The translations under genes were made by a program, and so were the position numbers. Positions 1 through 7,930 of a stretch of DNA of 64,000 nt are shown here, piece by piece. The stretch's first letter is position 1; every line of letters starts with the position of its first letter. The stretch covers positions 305,621 to 369,620 of the forward strand of contig NZ_SOCP01000011.1 of assembly GCF_004364325.1 (NCBI RefSeq). Direction: 5' to 3'. The stretch comes from Actinophytocola oryzae (lineage in GTDB: Bacteria > Actinomycetota > Actinomycetes > Mycobacteriales > Pseudonocardiaceae). The notes under the pieces are model-generated. The model saw nothing but the letters and a program-made list of their open reading frames with translations, had not been told where the DNA came from and searched no databases.

Positions 1-1271
1 GCGGCCCGCCCTGCGACGCCGTCCTCGTCGTCGCGCTCGACCAGCACCCGCACCTCGTCGCCGACGCGGTCCTCGGCACGCTGTGCCGTGAGCTGCTCGA
101 CCAGGCCGGACACGCGCGTGACCCGCGCGGCGACCTCCTCGGGATCGAGTTTGTCCGGCAGCCTCTCGGCCTCGGTGCCGTCCTCGTCGGAGTACCCGAA
201 CACGCCAACCACGTCCATCCGTGCCTCGGTGAGGAAATGCTCCAGCTCCGCCAGCTCCTCCTCGGTCTCGCCGGGGAAACCGACGATCACGTTGCTGCGG
301 ATGCCGGCGTCGGGGGCGAGCGCGCGGATCTGGTCGACCAGCGCGAGGAACGACTCGGTGCCGCCGAAGCGGCGCATCCTGCGCAGCACGGTCGAGCTGG
401 CGTGCTGGAAGGACATGTCGAAGTAGTCGGCCACGCCCTCGGTGCCCGCGATGGCCGAGAGGAGCTGGGGCCGGGTCTCGGCCGGCTGGAGGTAGGACAC
501 GCGGACCCGCGCGATGCCGGGGAGGTCCGCCAGCCGTGGCAGCAGCAGCGCCAGCGCGTCGGGCCCGCCGTGCTCGCGGCCGAGGTCCTTGCCGTAGGAG
601 GTGGAGTTCTCGCTGACCAGGAACAGCTCACGCACGCCCTGCTCGGCGAGCCACGCGCCCTCGGCGACGATCTCGTCCGGCGTGCGGGACACGAACGCGC
701 CCCGGAAGGACGGGATCGCGCAGAACGAGCACCGCCGGTCGCAGCCGGAGGCGATCTTGAGCGAGGCGAACGGGGCGTCGTCGAGGCGTTTGCGCAGCAC
801 GCGCGGGCCCCAGCCGTGGCCGGGCACGCTCACGTCCTTCGCCGTGCGCTCGACGGGGGTGATGGGCAGCAGCGTGCGCCGGTCGACGGGGGTGTGCGCG
901 GCGATGGCGCGGCCCGCGACCACGTCGTCGAGCCGCTCCCCCAGGTTCGGGTAGTGGTCGAAGCCGAGCACGGCGGCGGCCTCGGGCAGGCTCTCGGCCA
1001 GCTCGGCGCCGTACCGCTCGGCCATGCACCCGACGGCGACGACCTTCGCGCCGCTCTCCGCGGCGTCGAGCAGCACGTCCACCGAGTCCTTCTTGGCCGA
1101 CTCGACGAAGCCGCAGGTGTTCACCACGATGACGTCAGCGCCCGCACCGTCGTCGGAGATCTCCCAGCCACCAGCCGCCAGCCGGCCCGCGAGTTCCTCG
1201 GAGTCGACCTCGTTGCGGGCGCACCCGAGGGTGAGCAGGGCGGCACGACGCGACGGTGGTGGTGTTGGCAC
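1..1271 (-). CDS. rimO: Ribosomal protein S12 methylthiotransferase RimO (3' end cut by window edge)
   Basis: Radical-SAM enzyme that methylthiolates the conserved aspartate of ribosomal protein S12. Read on the minus strand from GTG at 1271, the protein begins VPTPPPSRR and enters the MTTase domain with TLGCARNEVDSEELAG. The radical-SAM cluster motif lies near 700-745 as SGCDRRCSFCAIPSFRG, the RimO-type CxxxCxxC with flanking residues, which separates it from MiaB. The last readable residues (DEVRVLVERDDEDGVAGRA) fit the start of the C-terminal TRAM domain, so only a short tail lies beyond position 1. An alternative in-frame GTG is at 1292. Family assignment is firm; the start is the uncertain part. 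Confidence 0.93.
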   Translation of the reverse strand, partial: MPTPPPSRRAALLTLGCARNEVDSEELAGRLAAGGWEISDDGAGADVIVVNTCGFVESAKKDSVDVLLDAAESGAKVVAVGCMAERYGAELAESLPEAAAVLGFDHYPNLGERLDDVVAGRAIAAHTPVDRRTLLPITPVERTAKDVSVPGHGWGPRVLRKRLDDAPFASLKIASGCDRRCSFCAIPSFRGAFVSRTPDEIVAEGAWLAEQGVRELFLVSENSTSYGKDLGREHGGPDALALLLPRLADLPGIARVRVSYLQPAETRPQLLSAIAGTEGVADYFDMSFQHASSTVLRRMRRFGGTESFLALVDQIRALAPDAGIRSNVIVGFPGETEEELAELEHFLTEARMDVVGVFGYSDEDGTEAERLPDKLDPEEVAARVTRVSGLVEQLTAQRAEDRVGDEVRVLVERDDEDGVAGRA

Positions 1272-1352
1272 GGGGTTCAGAGTAACTTGCACGCGCGCCT
1301 CTACATGGCCCGATGTGTGGGGCGTGGCCCGGACGTGGCAGGTTTGGTGTCC

Positions 1353-1853
1353 GTGAGTGAGCCGGTTGTTGTGCGCAGGGCGCGGGTCAGTGACGTGCGC
1401 GGCATCAAGTCCATCATCGACTCGTACGTCGGCAAGGTGTTGCTGGCCAAGGAACTCGTGACCCTCTACGAGGACGTCCAGGAGTTCTGGGTGGCCGAGG
1501 TGGATGGCGAGCTGGTCGGCTGCGGCGGCCTGCACGTGCTGTGGGAGGACATCGCCGAGATCCGCTCGATCGCGGTACTCCCGAACGCGGGTCGCCTCGG
1601 CATCGGCGGCTACCTGGTCGAGCGGCTGCTGTCGGTCGCGCGGCAGCTCGGCCTCCAACGCGTGTTCGTGCTCACCTTCGAGACGAAGTTCTTCGCGAGG
1701 TTCGGCTTCGTCGAGATCGAGGGCACGCCGGTGACCGCCGAGGTGTACGAGCAGATGCGCCACTCGTTCGACGAGGGGGTCGCGGAGTTCCTCGACCTGC
1801 CCTACGTCAAGCCGAACACCCTGGGCAACTCGCGGATGCTCCTCGAGCTGTGA
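1353..1853 (+). CDS. argA: GNAT acetyltransferase, ArgA-type amino-acid N-acetyltransferase
   Basis: About 166 residues covering one GNAT fold. It has the central acceptor region (FWVAEVDGELVGCGGLHVLW), the acetyl-CoA loop region (RSIAVLPNAGRLGIGGYLVERLL), and the end FFARFGFVEIEGTPVTAEVY. It matches the short actinobacterial L-glutamate N-acetyltransferase that performs the first step of arginine synthesis. M. tuberculosis Rv2747, the reference member, also lies beside ftsK (Rv2748c), and ftsK is close by here. Starts at GTG 1347 or TTG 1344 are also possible; 1353 was chosen because SEPVVVRRARVSD is the usual GNAT N-terminus. Substrate specificity is inferred from synteny and length. Confidence 0.8.
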   Translation: MSEPVVVRRARVSDVRGIKSIIDSYVGKVLLAKELVTLYEDVQEFWVAEVDGELVGCGGLHVLWEDIAEIRSIAVLPNAGRLGIGGYLVERLLSVARQLGLQRVFVLTFETKFFARFGFVEIEGTPVTAEVYEQMRHSFDEGVAEFLDLPYVKPNTLGNSRMLLEL

Positions 1854-1967
1854 GCGGCCGAGTACCCGAATCGATACCTGATCTTCGGCCGATCGGGGGT
1901 TTGCACGTCACGTGCGGGCGTGCGTAATGGTCCGGACCCTGTCCCCCGATCGTGAGGGAGATCATCC

Positions 1968-2456
1968 GTGGCCACGTCAACCCTGCGTCGTGCCGCCCGG
2001 GCGACCATCACCACAGTCGTCGTCGCCGTGACCGTCTTGGCCGGTGCCGCCACCGCGTCCGCCGCGCTCGATCCGGCGCAGTTACGTCAGGTGACCGACC
2101 AGTACTCGTTCTCGACCGCGCTGAACACCTTCCAGACCATTCGCGCGCAGCAGCCGTACGCCGACCAGCTCGACTGGGGCTCGGACGGGTGCTCGAGCTC
2201 ACCGGACAACCCGTTCGGGTTCAACTTCGTGAAGGCCTGCTACCGCCACGACTTCGGCTACCGCAACTTCAAGCGGCAGGCGCGGTTCAACGAGACCACG
2301 CGGCTGTCCATCGACAACCACTTCAAGTCGGACCTGTACGAGATCTGCGCGGGCAACTGGGCGTGCAACCGGGTCGCGGACGTGTACTACGCGGCCGTCC
2401 GCCAGTTCGGCAACAGCTCGGTGACCACCGCCCAGGCCCTGGCCAACATCGCCTGA
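1968..2456 (+). CDS. Secreted prokaryotic phospholipase A2
   Basis: 162 residues with a Sec signal peptide: RRAAR, a hydrophobic stretch, then a likely cleavage after ATASA near residue 32. The mature part carries the bacterial phospholipase A2 signature CYRHDFGYRN, with His94-Asp95 as the catalytic pair. Upstream is DGCSSSPDNPFG, a likely Ca-binding loop and disulfide partner, and later cysteines (EICAGNWACN) would complete two disulfides. It should hydrolyse the sn-2 ester of phospholipids outside the cell. GTG at 1968 is preceded by GAGGGAG at 1954-1960. It converges with a secreted lipase gene and shares a hairpin with it. Confidence 0.93.
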   Translation: MATSTLRRAARATITTVVVAVTVLAGAATASAALDPAQLRQVTDQYSFSTALNTFQTIRAQQPYADQLDWGSDGCSSSPDNPFGFNFVKACYRHDFGYRNFKRQARFNETTRLSIDNHFKSDLYEICAGNWACNRVADVYYAAVRQFGNSSVTTAQALANIA

Positions 2457-2461
2457 GCCGT

Positions 2462-2508
2462 CGAGGGGCAGTGCCCGCCCGCCACGGTAGGACGGGCACT
2501 GCCCCTCG
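2462..2508. terminator. Bidirectional hairpin between two convergent secreted-lipase genes
   Basis: A perfect 16-bp inverted repeat, CGAGGGGCAGTGCCCG at 2462-2477 pairing with 2493-2508, with a 15-nt loop. It starts 6 bp after the phospholipase stop and ends 17 bp before the lipase stop, so it can serve both transcripts. No clear T-run follows, as is common for actinobacterial terminators. Confidence 0.75.
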
Positions 2509-2525
2509 GGAACACGCCTGCCGGC

Positions 2526-3662
2526 TCAGCAGTTGCCGGTCGGGACGTTGCCGCCCAGGCGGTCGGCCACCCAGCTGGTCGCGGTCGGGCTCATGAGGGC
2601 CGCCGTGACGAAGTGGGGGCCGGTGTTCGTGCGCATGAACGTCACGTTCGCGCCACCCGCGCACCAGGCCGCTCGCAGGTTGACGCTCACCTCGACGGGC
2701 AGGATCTCGTCGTTGTTGGAGTGGTAGAGCAGGACGGGAGCACGCGGGGCCGTGGCACCGAGGTTCTGGGCGTCGACCCTGGCGCGCCACTCCGGGCGGG
2801 CCAGGACGTCCTCGGTCGTGTACTCGGACAGGCTGTGGCCCGCGTACTTGTCCGACTGCAGCTCCTCGGTGCAGTCGTCGGACAGGTCCGCGAGCACGGC
2901 GCGGCCCGTCTCGTTCAGGTACGGGGTCATGTCCAGCTCGGGGTAGGTCACGTCGATGCCGTAACCCGCGGCGAAGACCAGGCCCGCGTTGTCGCCGCCG
3001 TCGTTGTGGTCGGCCACGGTCTTCAGGTTGGCAGGCGGGGCGCCCACCGCGTACGCCCTGATGTTCAGCTCCGGCGCGTAGGTCGGGGCCAGCTGCGCGG
3101 CCCAGCCCGCGCCGTGCCCGCCCTGGGAGTAGCCGACGATCGCGACCTTCGCGCCCGTCGACAGCCCGGTGCCCGGCAGCCTGAGCGCGGCCCGCACGAT
3201 GTCGAGCGTCGCCGCGCCCTCGGAGCGGCCGGCCATGTAGGTGTGCGGGCCCGGCGTGCCGACGCCCTCGTAGTCGGTGACGGCGACGGCGTAGCCGCGG
3301 GTCGCGTACTGGTGGATCAGCAGGCCCTCGGTCTCGTCGCCCGCCTCGAGGTGGACCGACGGCGCGCACTGGTCGCCGAGGCCGTGCGTGCCTGGCGCGT
3401 AACCGATGACCGGGGTGTTGGCGTTGGCGCCGAACGGCACGATGACCGTGCCGCTGACCGTGATGGGCTGCCCGGTCGTGGAGGTCGACCGGTAGGTGAT
3501 GATCCAGGTCCTGGCGTAGAAGAAGCCGGGCGCGTTGACGGACCGCGCGGTGACGACATCGCCGGCGGCGGCCCTCGGCTCGGCGGCGGCGTCGGTGACG
3601 GTGAGCGCGAAGAGCGCCAGCAGGGCGCAGGAGAGCAGGGCGAAGAGGCGGCGAACAGGCAT
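2526..3662 (-). CDS. Secreted lipase, LIP (secretory lipase) family
   Basis: 378-residue alpha/beta hydrolase with a Sec signal peptide (MPVRRLFALLSCALLALFAL, cleavage near DAAAE). The nucleophile elbow is GYSQGGHGAGW. The acid residue is probably in SNNDEILPVEV and the histidine in NTGPHFVTAAL. DYEGVGTPGPHTYM and the overall length match the Candida/actinobacterial LIP family, which hydrolyses triacylglycerols or esters. The ATG at 3662 is preceded by AAAGGAG with 6 nt spacing; an in-frame upstream extension to 3755 lacks a signal-like start and was discarded. Its convergent partner is a phospholipase A2, suggesting a small set of extracellular lipolytic enzymes. Confidence 0.9.
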   Translation of the reverse strand: MPVRRLFALLSCALLALFALTVTDAAAEPRAAAGDVVTARSVNAPGFFYARTWIITYRSTSTTGQPITVSGTVIVPFGANANTPVIGYAPGTHGLGDQCAPSVHLEAGDETEGLLIHQYATRGYAVAVTDYEGVGTPGPHTYMAGRSEGAATLDIVRAALRLPGTGLSTGAKVAIVGYSQGGHGAGWAAQLAPTYAPELNIRAYAVGAPPANLKTVADHNDGGDNAGLVFAAGYGIDVTYPELDMTPYLNETGRAVLADLSDDCTEELQSDKYAGHSLSEYTTEDVLARPEWRARVDAQNLGATAPRAPVLLYHSNNDEILPVEVSVNLRAAWCAGGANVTFMRTNTGPHFVTAALMSPTATSWVADRLGGNVPTGNC

Positions 3663-3702
3663 AATCGCTCCTTTGCGATCGGCAGGGTTCCGGTTCGCAG
3701 AA

Positions 3703-3724
3703 GTAGCTACTCGAAGGTAGCTAC
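3703..3724. promoter_or_regulatory. Paired GTAGCTAC palindromes upstream of the lipase gene
   Basis: GTAGCTAC occurs at 3703-3710 and 3717-3724, separated by TCGAAG. Each half is an 8-bp palindrome and the period is 14 bp. They lie 41-62 bp upstream of the lipase ATG, in promoter position, and look like a two-site operator. No regulator gene is adjacent. Confidence 0.45.
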
Positions 3725-3792
3725 CCCACAGTAGGCACCCTGCGACGCAGAGCAAAGGGCCGTTCGGCGGAGTGGTCGGGCCGCGTTACGCC

Positions 3793-6357
3793 TCAGTCCT
3801 CGTCGAAGTCCTCGTCCTCCGACGGGGGTGGGCCGCCGCCGCGGATGGTGTACAGGACGGCGTCCAGCTCGTCGGGTTTGACCAGCACGTCGCGGGCCTT
3901 GCTGCCCTCCGACGGGCCCACCACGCCCCGGCTCTCCAGCAGGTCCATCAGGCGACCCGCCTTCGCGAAGCCGACGCGGAGCTTGCGCTGGAGCATCGAG
4001 GTCGACCCGAACTGGGACGTCACCACCAGCTCGGCCGCCTGGAGCAGGACGTCGAGGTCGTCGCCGATCTCCTCGTCCACGTCCTTCTTCTCGGCCGCCT
4101 TGGCCGCAGTCACACCGTCGGTGTACTCGGGCTGCGCCTGTTCCTTGACGAACGAGACCATCGCGTTGATCTCTTCGTCGGTGATGAACGCGCCCTGGAT
4201 GCGGACCGGCTTCGACGCGCCCATCGGCAGGTAGAGGCCGTCGCCCATGCCGATCAGCTTCTCCGCGCCCGGCTGGTCCAGGATGACCCGCGAGTCGGTC
4301 AGCGACGACGTCGCGAAGGCCAGGCGGGACGGGACGTTCGTCTTGATCAGGCCCGTCACCACGTCCACCGACGGGCGCTGTGTCGCCAGCACCAGGTGGA
4401 TGCCCGCCGCACGGGCCTTCTGGGTGATGCGGACGATCGCGTCCTCGACGTCGCGCGGCGCGGTCATCATCAGGTCGGCCAGCTCGTCGACGATCGCGAG
4501 GATGTACGGGTAGGGCCGGTACTCGCGCTCGGAGCCCGGCGGGGCCGCGATCTCCCCCGACTTGACCTTCTTGTTGAAGTCGTCGATGTGCCGGACCCGG
4601 TTGACCTGCATGTCCTGGTAGCGCTGTTCCATCTCCTCGACCAGCCACGTCAGCGCGGCCGCCGCCTTCTTCGGCTGCGTGATGATCGGGGTGATCAGGT
4701 GCGGGATGCCCTCGTACGGGGTCAGCTCCACCATCTTCGGGTCGATCAGGATCATCCTGACCTCGTCCGGCGTCGCGCGGGCCAGCAGCGACACCAGCAT
4801 CGAGTTGACGAAGCTCGACTTGCCGGAACCCGTCGAACCGGCGCACAGCAGGTGCGGCATCTTCGCCAGGTTCGCGGTGACCATGTGGCCCTCGATGTCC
4901 TTGCCGAGGCCGATCACCATCGGGTGGGTGTCCTTGACCGCGGTGTTGGACCGCAGGACGTCGCCGAGCCGGACCATCTCGCGGTCGGAGTTCGGCACCT
5001 CGATGCCCACGGCCGACTTGCCGGGGATCGGCGCGAGCAGGCGCACGTTGTCCGTGGCCACGGCGTAGGCGATGTTCTTCGTCAGCGCGGTGATCTTCTC
5101 GACCTTCACGCCCATGCCCAGCTCGACCTCGTACCGCGTGACGGTCGGGCCCCTGGTGAAGCCGGTGACCTGCGCGTCGATGCCGAACTGGTCGAGCACG
5201 CCGGTGATCGCCTCGATCATGGCGTCGTTGGCGCGGCTGCGGGACTTCGGCTCGGCACCCGCCTCCAGCAGGTTCGGGTCCGGCAGCGTGTAGTCGCCGT
5301 CCACCACGCGCGGCGTGAGCGCGAGCTGGCCCTGCTGCTCCTTGGCCTGCGGGGTCTCCTTGACCTCGGTGGCCTTCGGGCGCTTGCGGGGCGGCGGAAC
5401 GGATGCGGCCGGGGGCTCCGGCGGCGGCGGGATCTCCTCGCCGACGCCGGTCTCGGGCAGCGGCAGCTGCTCGGTCTCGTCGGCCATGGTCGCCTGGCGA
5501 CGGCGCGACGGGCGGCGCAGGCGGGGTGCCTCGGACGCCTCCTGGGCGGCCGTGGCGTCGACGTCAGGCTCCTCCAGGCCGGGCAGGTCCAGGCCCTCCG
5601 CCTCGCGGTCCTCCGGGTCCATGCCCAGCTCACGCAGCCGGGACGGGATGTCCCTGAACCGGGTGCCGGTGAACACGAGCACGCCGAAGCCGAGCACCAG
5701 GACCAGCAGCGGCAGCGCGACCCACGCGGTGACGCCCTTCGACAGCAGCCCGCCGGAGAAGTAGCCGAGTGCGCCCCCCGCGTAGCGCTGGTTGTAGTTG
5801 TCGGCGGGCAGGTCGGAGAAGATGTGCAGGATGCCGAGGATGGCCAGCACGAACAGCAGCGTGCCGATCACCAGCCTCGGCCGCTTCTCCGGCAGCGGGT
5901 CCGAGCGCATCAGCGCGATGCCGATGACCAGCAGCGTCAGCGGCAGGGCCATGGCGGCGGCGCCGACCACGGACCGCGCGCCGACCTCCAGGTAGTGGCC
6001 GATCGGGCCGGCCGCGTGCCACCAGATGCCCGCGCCCGCGATCACGCCGACGGCGATCAGCGCGAACGCGAGCCCGTCACGGCGGTGGGCCTGGTCGAGG
6101 TCCTTGGTGCGCCCGACGGTGCGGGCGATGCCGCCGACGCCCTTGGCCAGCAGGTTCCAGCCACCGCGCAGCCCGCGGAACAGCGCGCGGCTGACCGAGT
6201 GCTTGCTGGTGGTCTTGCGGATCGGGGGCTTGCGTGCCGTCGACGTACGCGTGGTGCGTGCCGTGGACTTGGCAGGCGGACGCTTGCGAGCACCGCTTCC
6301 GGAGCCGCTACCCGAGCCGCGGCCCTTGGACCTGGAAGAGGCTGTCCGGTTCGCCAT
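3793..6357 (-). CDS. ftsK: DNA translocase FtsK
   Basis: 854 residues in standard FtsK/SpoIIIE order. A basic Ser/Gly/Arg-rich N-terminus is followed by four membrane segments in about residues 95-225 and a charged Pro-rich linker (about 245-360). The motor domain has Walker A GSTGSGKS at about 507-514 and Walker B in AIVDELADLMM. The C-terminal winged-helix gamma domain (TSQFGSTSMLQRKLRVGFAK) reads polar sequence motifs. It pumps chromosome DNA through the septum during division or sporulation. ATG 6357 (MANRTASSRSKGRG) was chosen over 6387 because it gives the basic N-terminus usual in actinobacteria. Synteny with argA and rnj/dapA matches mycobacteria. Confidence 0.96.
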   Translation of the reverse strand: MANRTASSRSKGRGSGSGSGSGARKRPPAKSTARTTRTSTARKPPIRKTTSKHSVSRALFRGLRGGWNLLAKGVGGIARTVGRTKDLDQAHRRDGLAFALIAVGVIAGAGIWWHAAGPIGHYLEVGARSVVGAAAMALPLTLLVIGIALMRSDPLPEKRPRLVIGTLLFVLAILGILHIFSDLPADNYNQRYAGGALGYFSGGLLSKGVTAWVALPLLVLVLGFGVLVFTGTRFRDIPSRLRELGMDPEDREAEGLDLPGLEEPDVDATAAQEASEAPRLRRPSRRRQATMADETEQLPLPETGVGEEIPPPPEPPAASVPPPRKRPKATEVKETPQAKEQQGQLALTPRVVDGDYTLPDPNLLEAGAEPKSRSRANDAMIEAITGVLDQFGIDAQVTGFTRGPTVTRYEVELGMGVKVEKITALTKNIAYAVATDNVRLLAPIPGKSAVGIEVPNSDREMVRLGDVLRSNTAVKDTHPMVIGLGKDIEGHMVTANLAKMPHLLCAGSTGSGKSSFVNSMLVSLLARATPDEVRMILIDPKMVELTPYEGIPHLITPIITQPKKAAAALTWLVEEMEQRYQDMQVNRVRHIDDFNKKVKSGEIAAPPGSEREYRPYPYILAIVDELADLMMTAPRDVEDAIVRITQKARAAGIHLVLATQRPSVDVVTGLIKTNVPSRLAFATSSLTDSRVILDQPGAEKLIGMGDGLYLPMGASKPVRIQGAFITDEEINAMVSFVKEQAQPEYTDGVTAAKAAEKKDVDEEIGDDLDVLLQAAELVVTSQFGSTSMLQRKLRVGFAKAGRLMDLLESRGVVGPSEGSKARDVLVKPDELDAVLYTIRGGGPPPSEDEDFDED

Positions 6358-6522
6358 ACCCCACACGGTAGTCGGCTCTCGCCACATCAGTCACTCCCAC
6401 CACACGAACAACGCGAGCGGAGTAGTGCCCGATGACTCCGCTCCGCATTCCCCTGGCACGCGGTCACTCCATCGGGTGGTACCGCTGACGAGATCGTGTT
6501 GGGTTCGTGCGATGCTCCGGTC

Positions 6523-7359
6523 ATGGTCGCGCTGTCTCGCCGCAGTTCCGAGTCGACACGCCGGTGGCCGCCGTCCCGGCCCCGGAAGGTGTCGCCGGCG
6601 TGGAAGGCCATGATGTACGTCAACCGGGGCTTCGTCCGACTCGTCGGACGGCTGGAGGTCACCGGGACGATCCCGCCGGAGCTGCGGGACAGGCCGCTCC
6701 TGATCGCCGCCAACCACATCGGGATGTTCGACCCGTTCGTGCTGACCTGCGCACTGGAGGAGGCGGGGATCACCCCGCGCTTCATGCTCACCGGCGGCCT
6801 GCTGGACGCACCGGTGGTCGGGTGGGGGCTGCGCCAGGGCGGCAGCATCCGGGTGGACCGCGGCAAGGCCAACATCGCCGAGGCGTTCGAGCGGGCCACC
6901 TCGGCACTGCGGGAGTCCCCCGGCCCGGTGCTCGTGTACCCGGAGGGCCGGGTCAGCCGGGAGCCGGGACTGTGGCCGGAGAAGGGCAAGACCGGCGTGG
7001 CGCGGATGGCGCTGGCCAGCGAGATTCCCGTGCTCACGATCAGCCAGTGGGGTGCGCACGAGGCCGTGTACTGGGGCACCGAGGTGGTGACCGGCTGGCG
7101 GGACCTCGTGCCGGGGCTGACGTCGTGGCTGCGGGCCATCTGGCGCAGGCCGAAGTTCAAGGTCCACTTCGGACCCGTGGTCGACCTGTCCGACCTGTCG
7201 GCGGCTACTCGGGGTGACGCGATGCGTGCTCATGGTCGCATCATGCGCGCCATCACCGACAATCTCGTCCCGCTGCGTGCCGACCAGCTGGAACGCCCCA
7301 GGTTCCACGACCCGACGCGGCCAACGGACAGCACGTCTCCCTGGAAACCCGCCCTATAG
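6523..7359 (+). CDS. PlsC-type 1-acyl-sn-glycerol-3-phosphate acyltransferase family protein
   Basis: 279-residue acyltransferase with block I NHIGMFDP (His65, Asp70), the acyl-binding region GGSIRVDRGKANIAEAFERA, and block III YPEGRVSREPG near 139-149. These are the hallmarks of PlsC/LPLAT enzymes that acylate lysophosphatidic acid or related lipids at the inner face of the membrane. ATG 6523 (MVALSRRSS) is preferred; an in-frame GTG lies at 6496. Its last 6 bases overlap the convergent Lrp gene. Exact acceptor lipid cannot be read from the sequence. Confidence 0.88.
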   Translation: MVALSRRSSESTRRWPPSRPRKVSPAWKAMMYVNRGFVRLVGRLEVTGTIPPELRDRPLLIAANHIGMFDPFVLTCALEEAGITPRFMLTGGLLDAPVVGWGLRQGGSIRVDRGKANIAEAFERATSALRESPGPVLVYPEGRVSREPGLWPEKGKTGVARMALASEIPVLTISQWGAHEAVYWGTEVVTGWRDLVPGLTSWLRAIWRRPKFKVHFGPVVDLSDLSAATRGDAMRAHGRIMRAITDNLVPLRADQLERPRFHDPTRPTDSTSPWKPAL

Positions 7360-7827
7360 GTCCAGCACGCGGGTCGGGATGGCCATGCCGGTCCGGATGG
7401 GGTTCAGTACGAGCATCGTGGTGAAGCGCCGGACGTTCGGGGCCGCGTTGAACAGGCGCTCGGACAGCTCGTTGAGATGCGCCATGCCGGACGTGGTCAG
7501 CACGACGACGTAGTCCCACTCGCCGTAGCAGTCGTAGAGCTGCTGCACCTCCGGCGCCGCGAGCATGCGACGCCGGAACGAGCCGTGCAGGCGCGGTGAC
7601 TCACGCTCGACCGCGACGAGGACGACCGCCATCACCAGGTCGTGGCCCGCCTTGGGGTCGAGGACGGCCGCGATGCGGGCCAAGAGGCCACTTTCGCGGT
7701 AGCGCTCCATCCGCCGGTGCACCGCGCTCGGCGACAGGCCGACGATCTCGCCGAGTTCCCGCAGCGTCCGGCCCGCGTCGGTCTGCAGCTCGTCGAGGAG
7801 CAGGTGGTCGATCTCGTCCAGCTTCAC
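7354..7827 (-). CDS. Lrp/AsnC family transcriptional regulator
   Basis: 157 residues. The N-terminal winged helix (KLDEIDHLLLDELQTDAGRT, LGEIVGLSPSAVHRRMERYR) is followed by the RAM/ActD effector domain (PEVQQLYDCYGEWDYVVVL, VRRFTTMLVLN). Family members bind amino acids and control their metabolism or export. The gene is divergent from an EamA transporter with 103 bp between starts, the usual arrangement for a local regulator of an exporter. GTG at 7827 is used because the HTH begins directly after it; the start codon sits inside a palindrome, pointing to autoregulation. Confidence 0.92.
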   Translation of the reverse strand: MKLDEIDHLLLDELQTDAGRTLRELGEIVGLSPSAVHRRMERYRESGLLARIAAVLDPKAGHDLVMAVVLVAVERESPRLHGSFRRRMLAAPEVQQLYDCYGEWDYVVVLTTSGMAHLNELSERLFNAAPNVRRFTTMLVLNPIRTGMAIPTRVLDL

Positions 7828-7842
7828 GCAAAAATATTGCGT
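7826..7842. promoter_or_regulatory. AT-rich palindrome over the Lrp start codon
   Basis: ACGCAA (7826-7831) and TTGCGT (7837-7842) are inverted around an AAATA centre. AT-rich cores flanked by inverted arms are typical Lrp/AsnC boxes. It overlaps the GTG start of the regulator, so binding would block its own expression. Confidence 0.5.
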
Positions 7843-7860
7843 CAGCCCGGGAAAGAATTC

Positions 7861-7880
7861 AATCGCCGTCCGCGGCGATT
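7861..7880. promoter_or_regulatory. 20-bp perfect inverted repeat in the lrp/eamA divergent promoter region
   Basis: AATCGCCG (7861-7868) and CGGCGATT (7873-7880) form a perfect 8+8 bp inverted repeat with a 4-bp spacer, 50-70 bp upstream of the transporter ATG and 34 bp upstream of the lrp start. It is placed to act on both divergent promoters. Confidence 0.45.
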
Positions 7881-7930
7881 CGCTTAGCGTTGTGACACGA
7901 AGTCCCCGCTGACGAAAGGGTCGGGCCTCT

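Noticed and set aside
237..1352. Long plus-strand extension in front of the acetyltransferase
   Set aside because: It is antisense to rimO; the GNAT domain begins only after 1353.
3772..6435. Very long plus-strand open frame (887 codons) opposite ftsK
   Set aside because: Arg/Asp/Leu-rich shadow of the high-GC ftsK gene, with no family motif and no ribosome site; FtsK on the minus strand is unambiguous.
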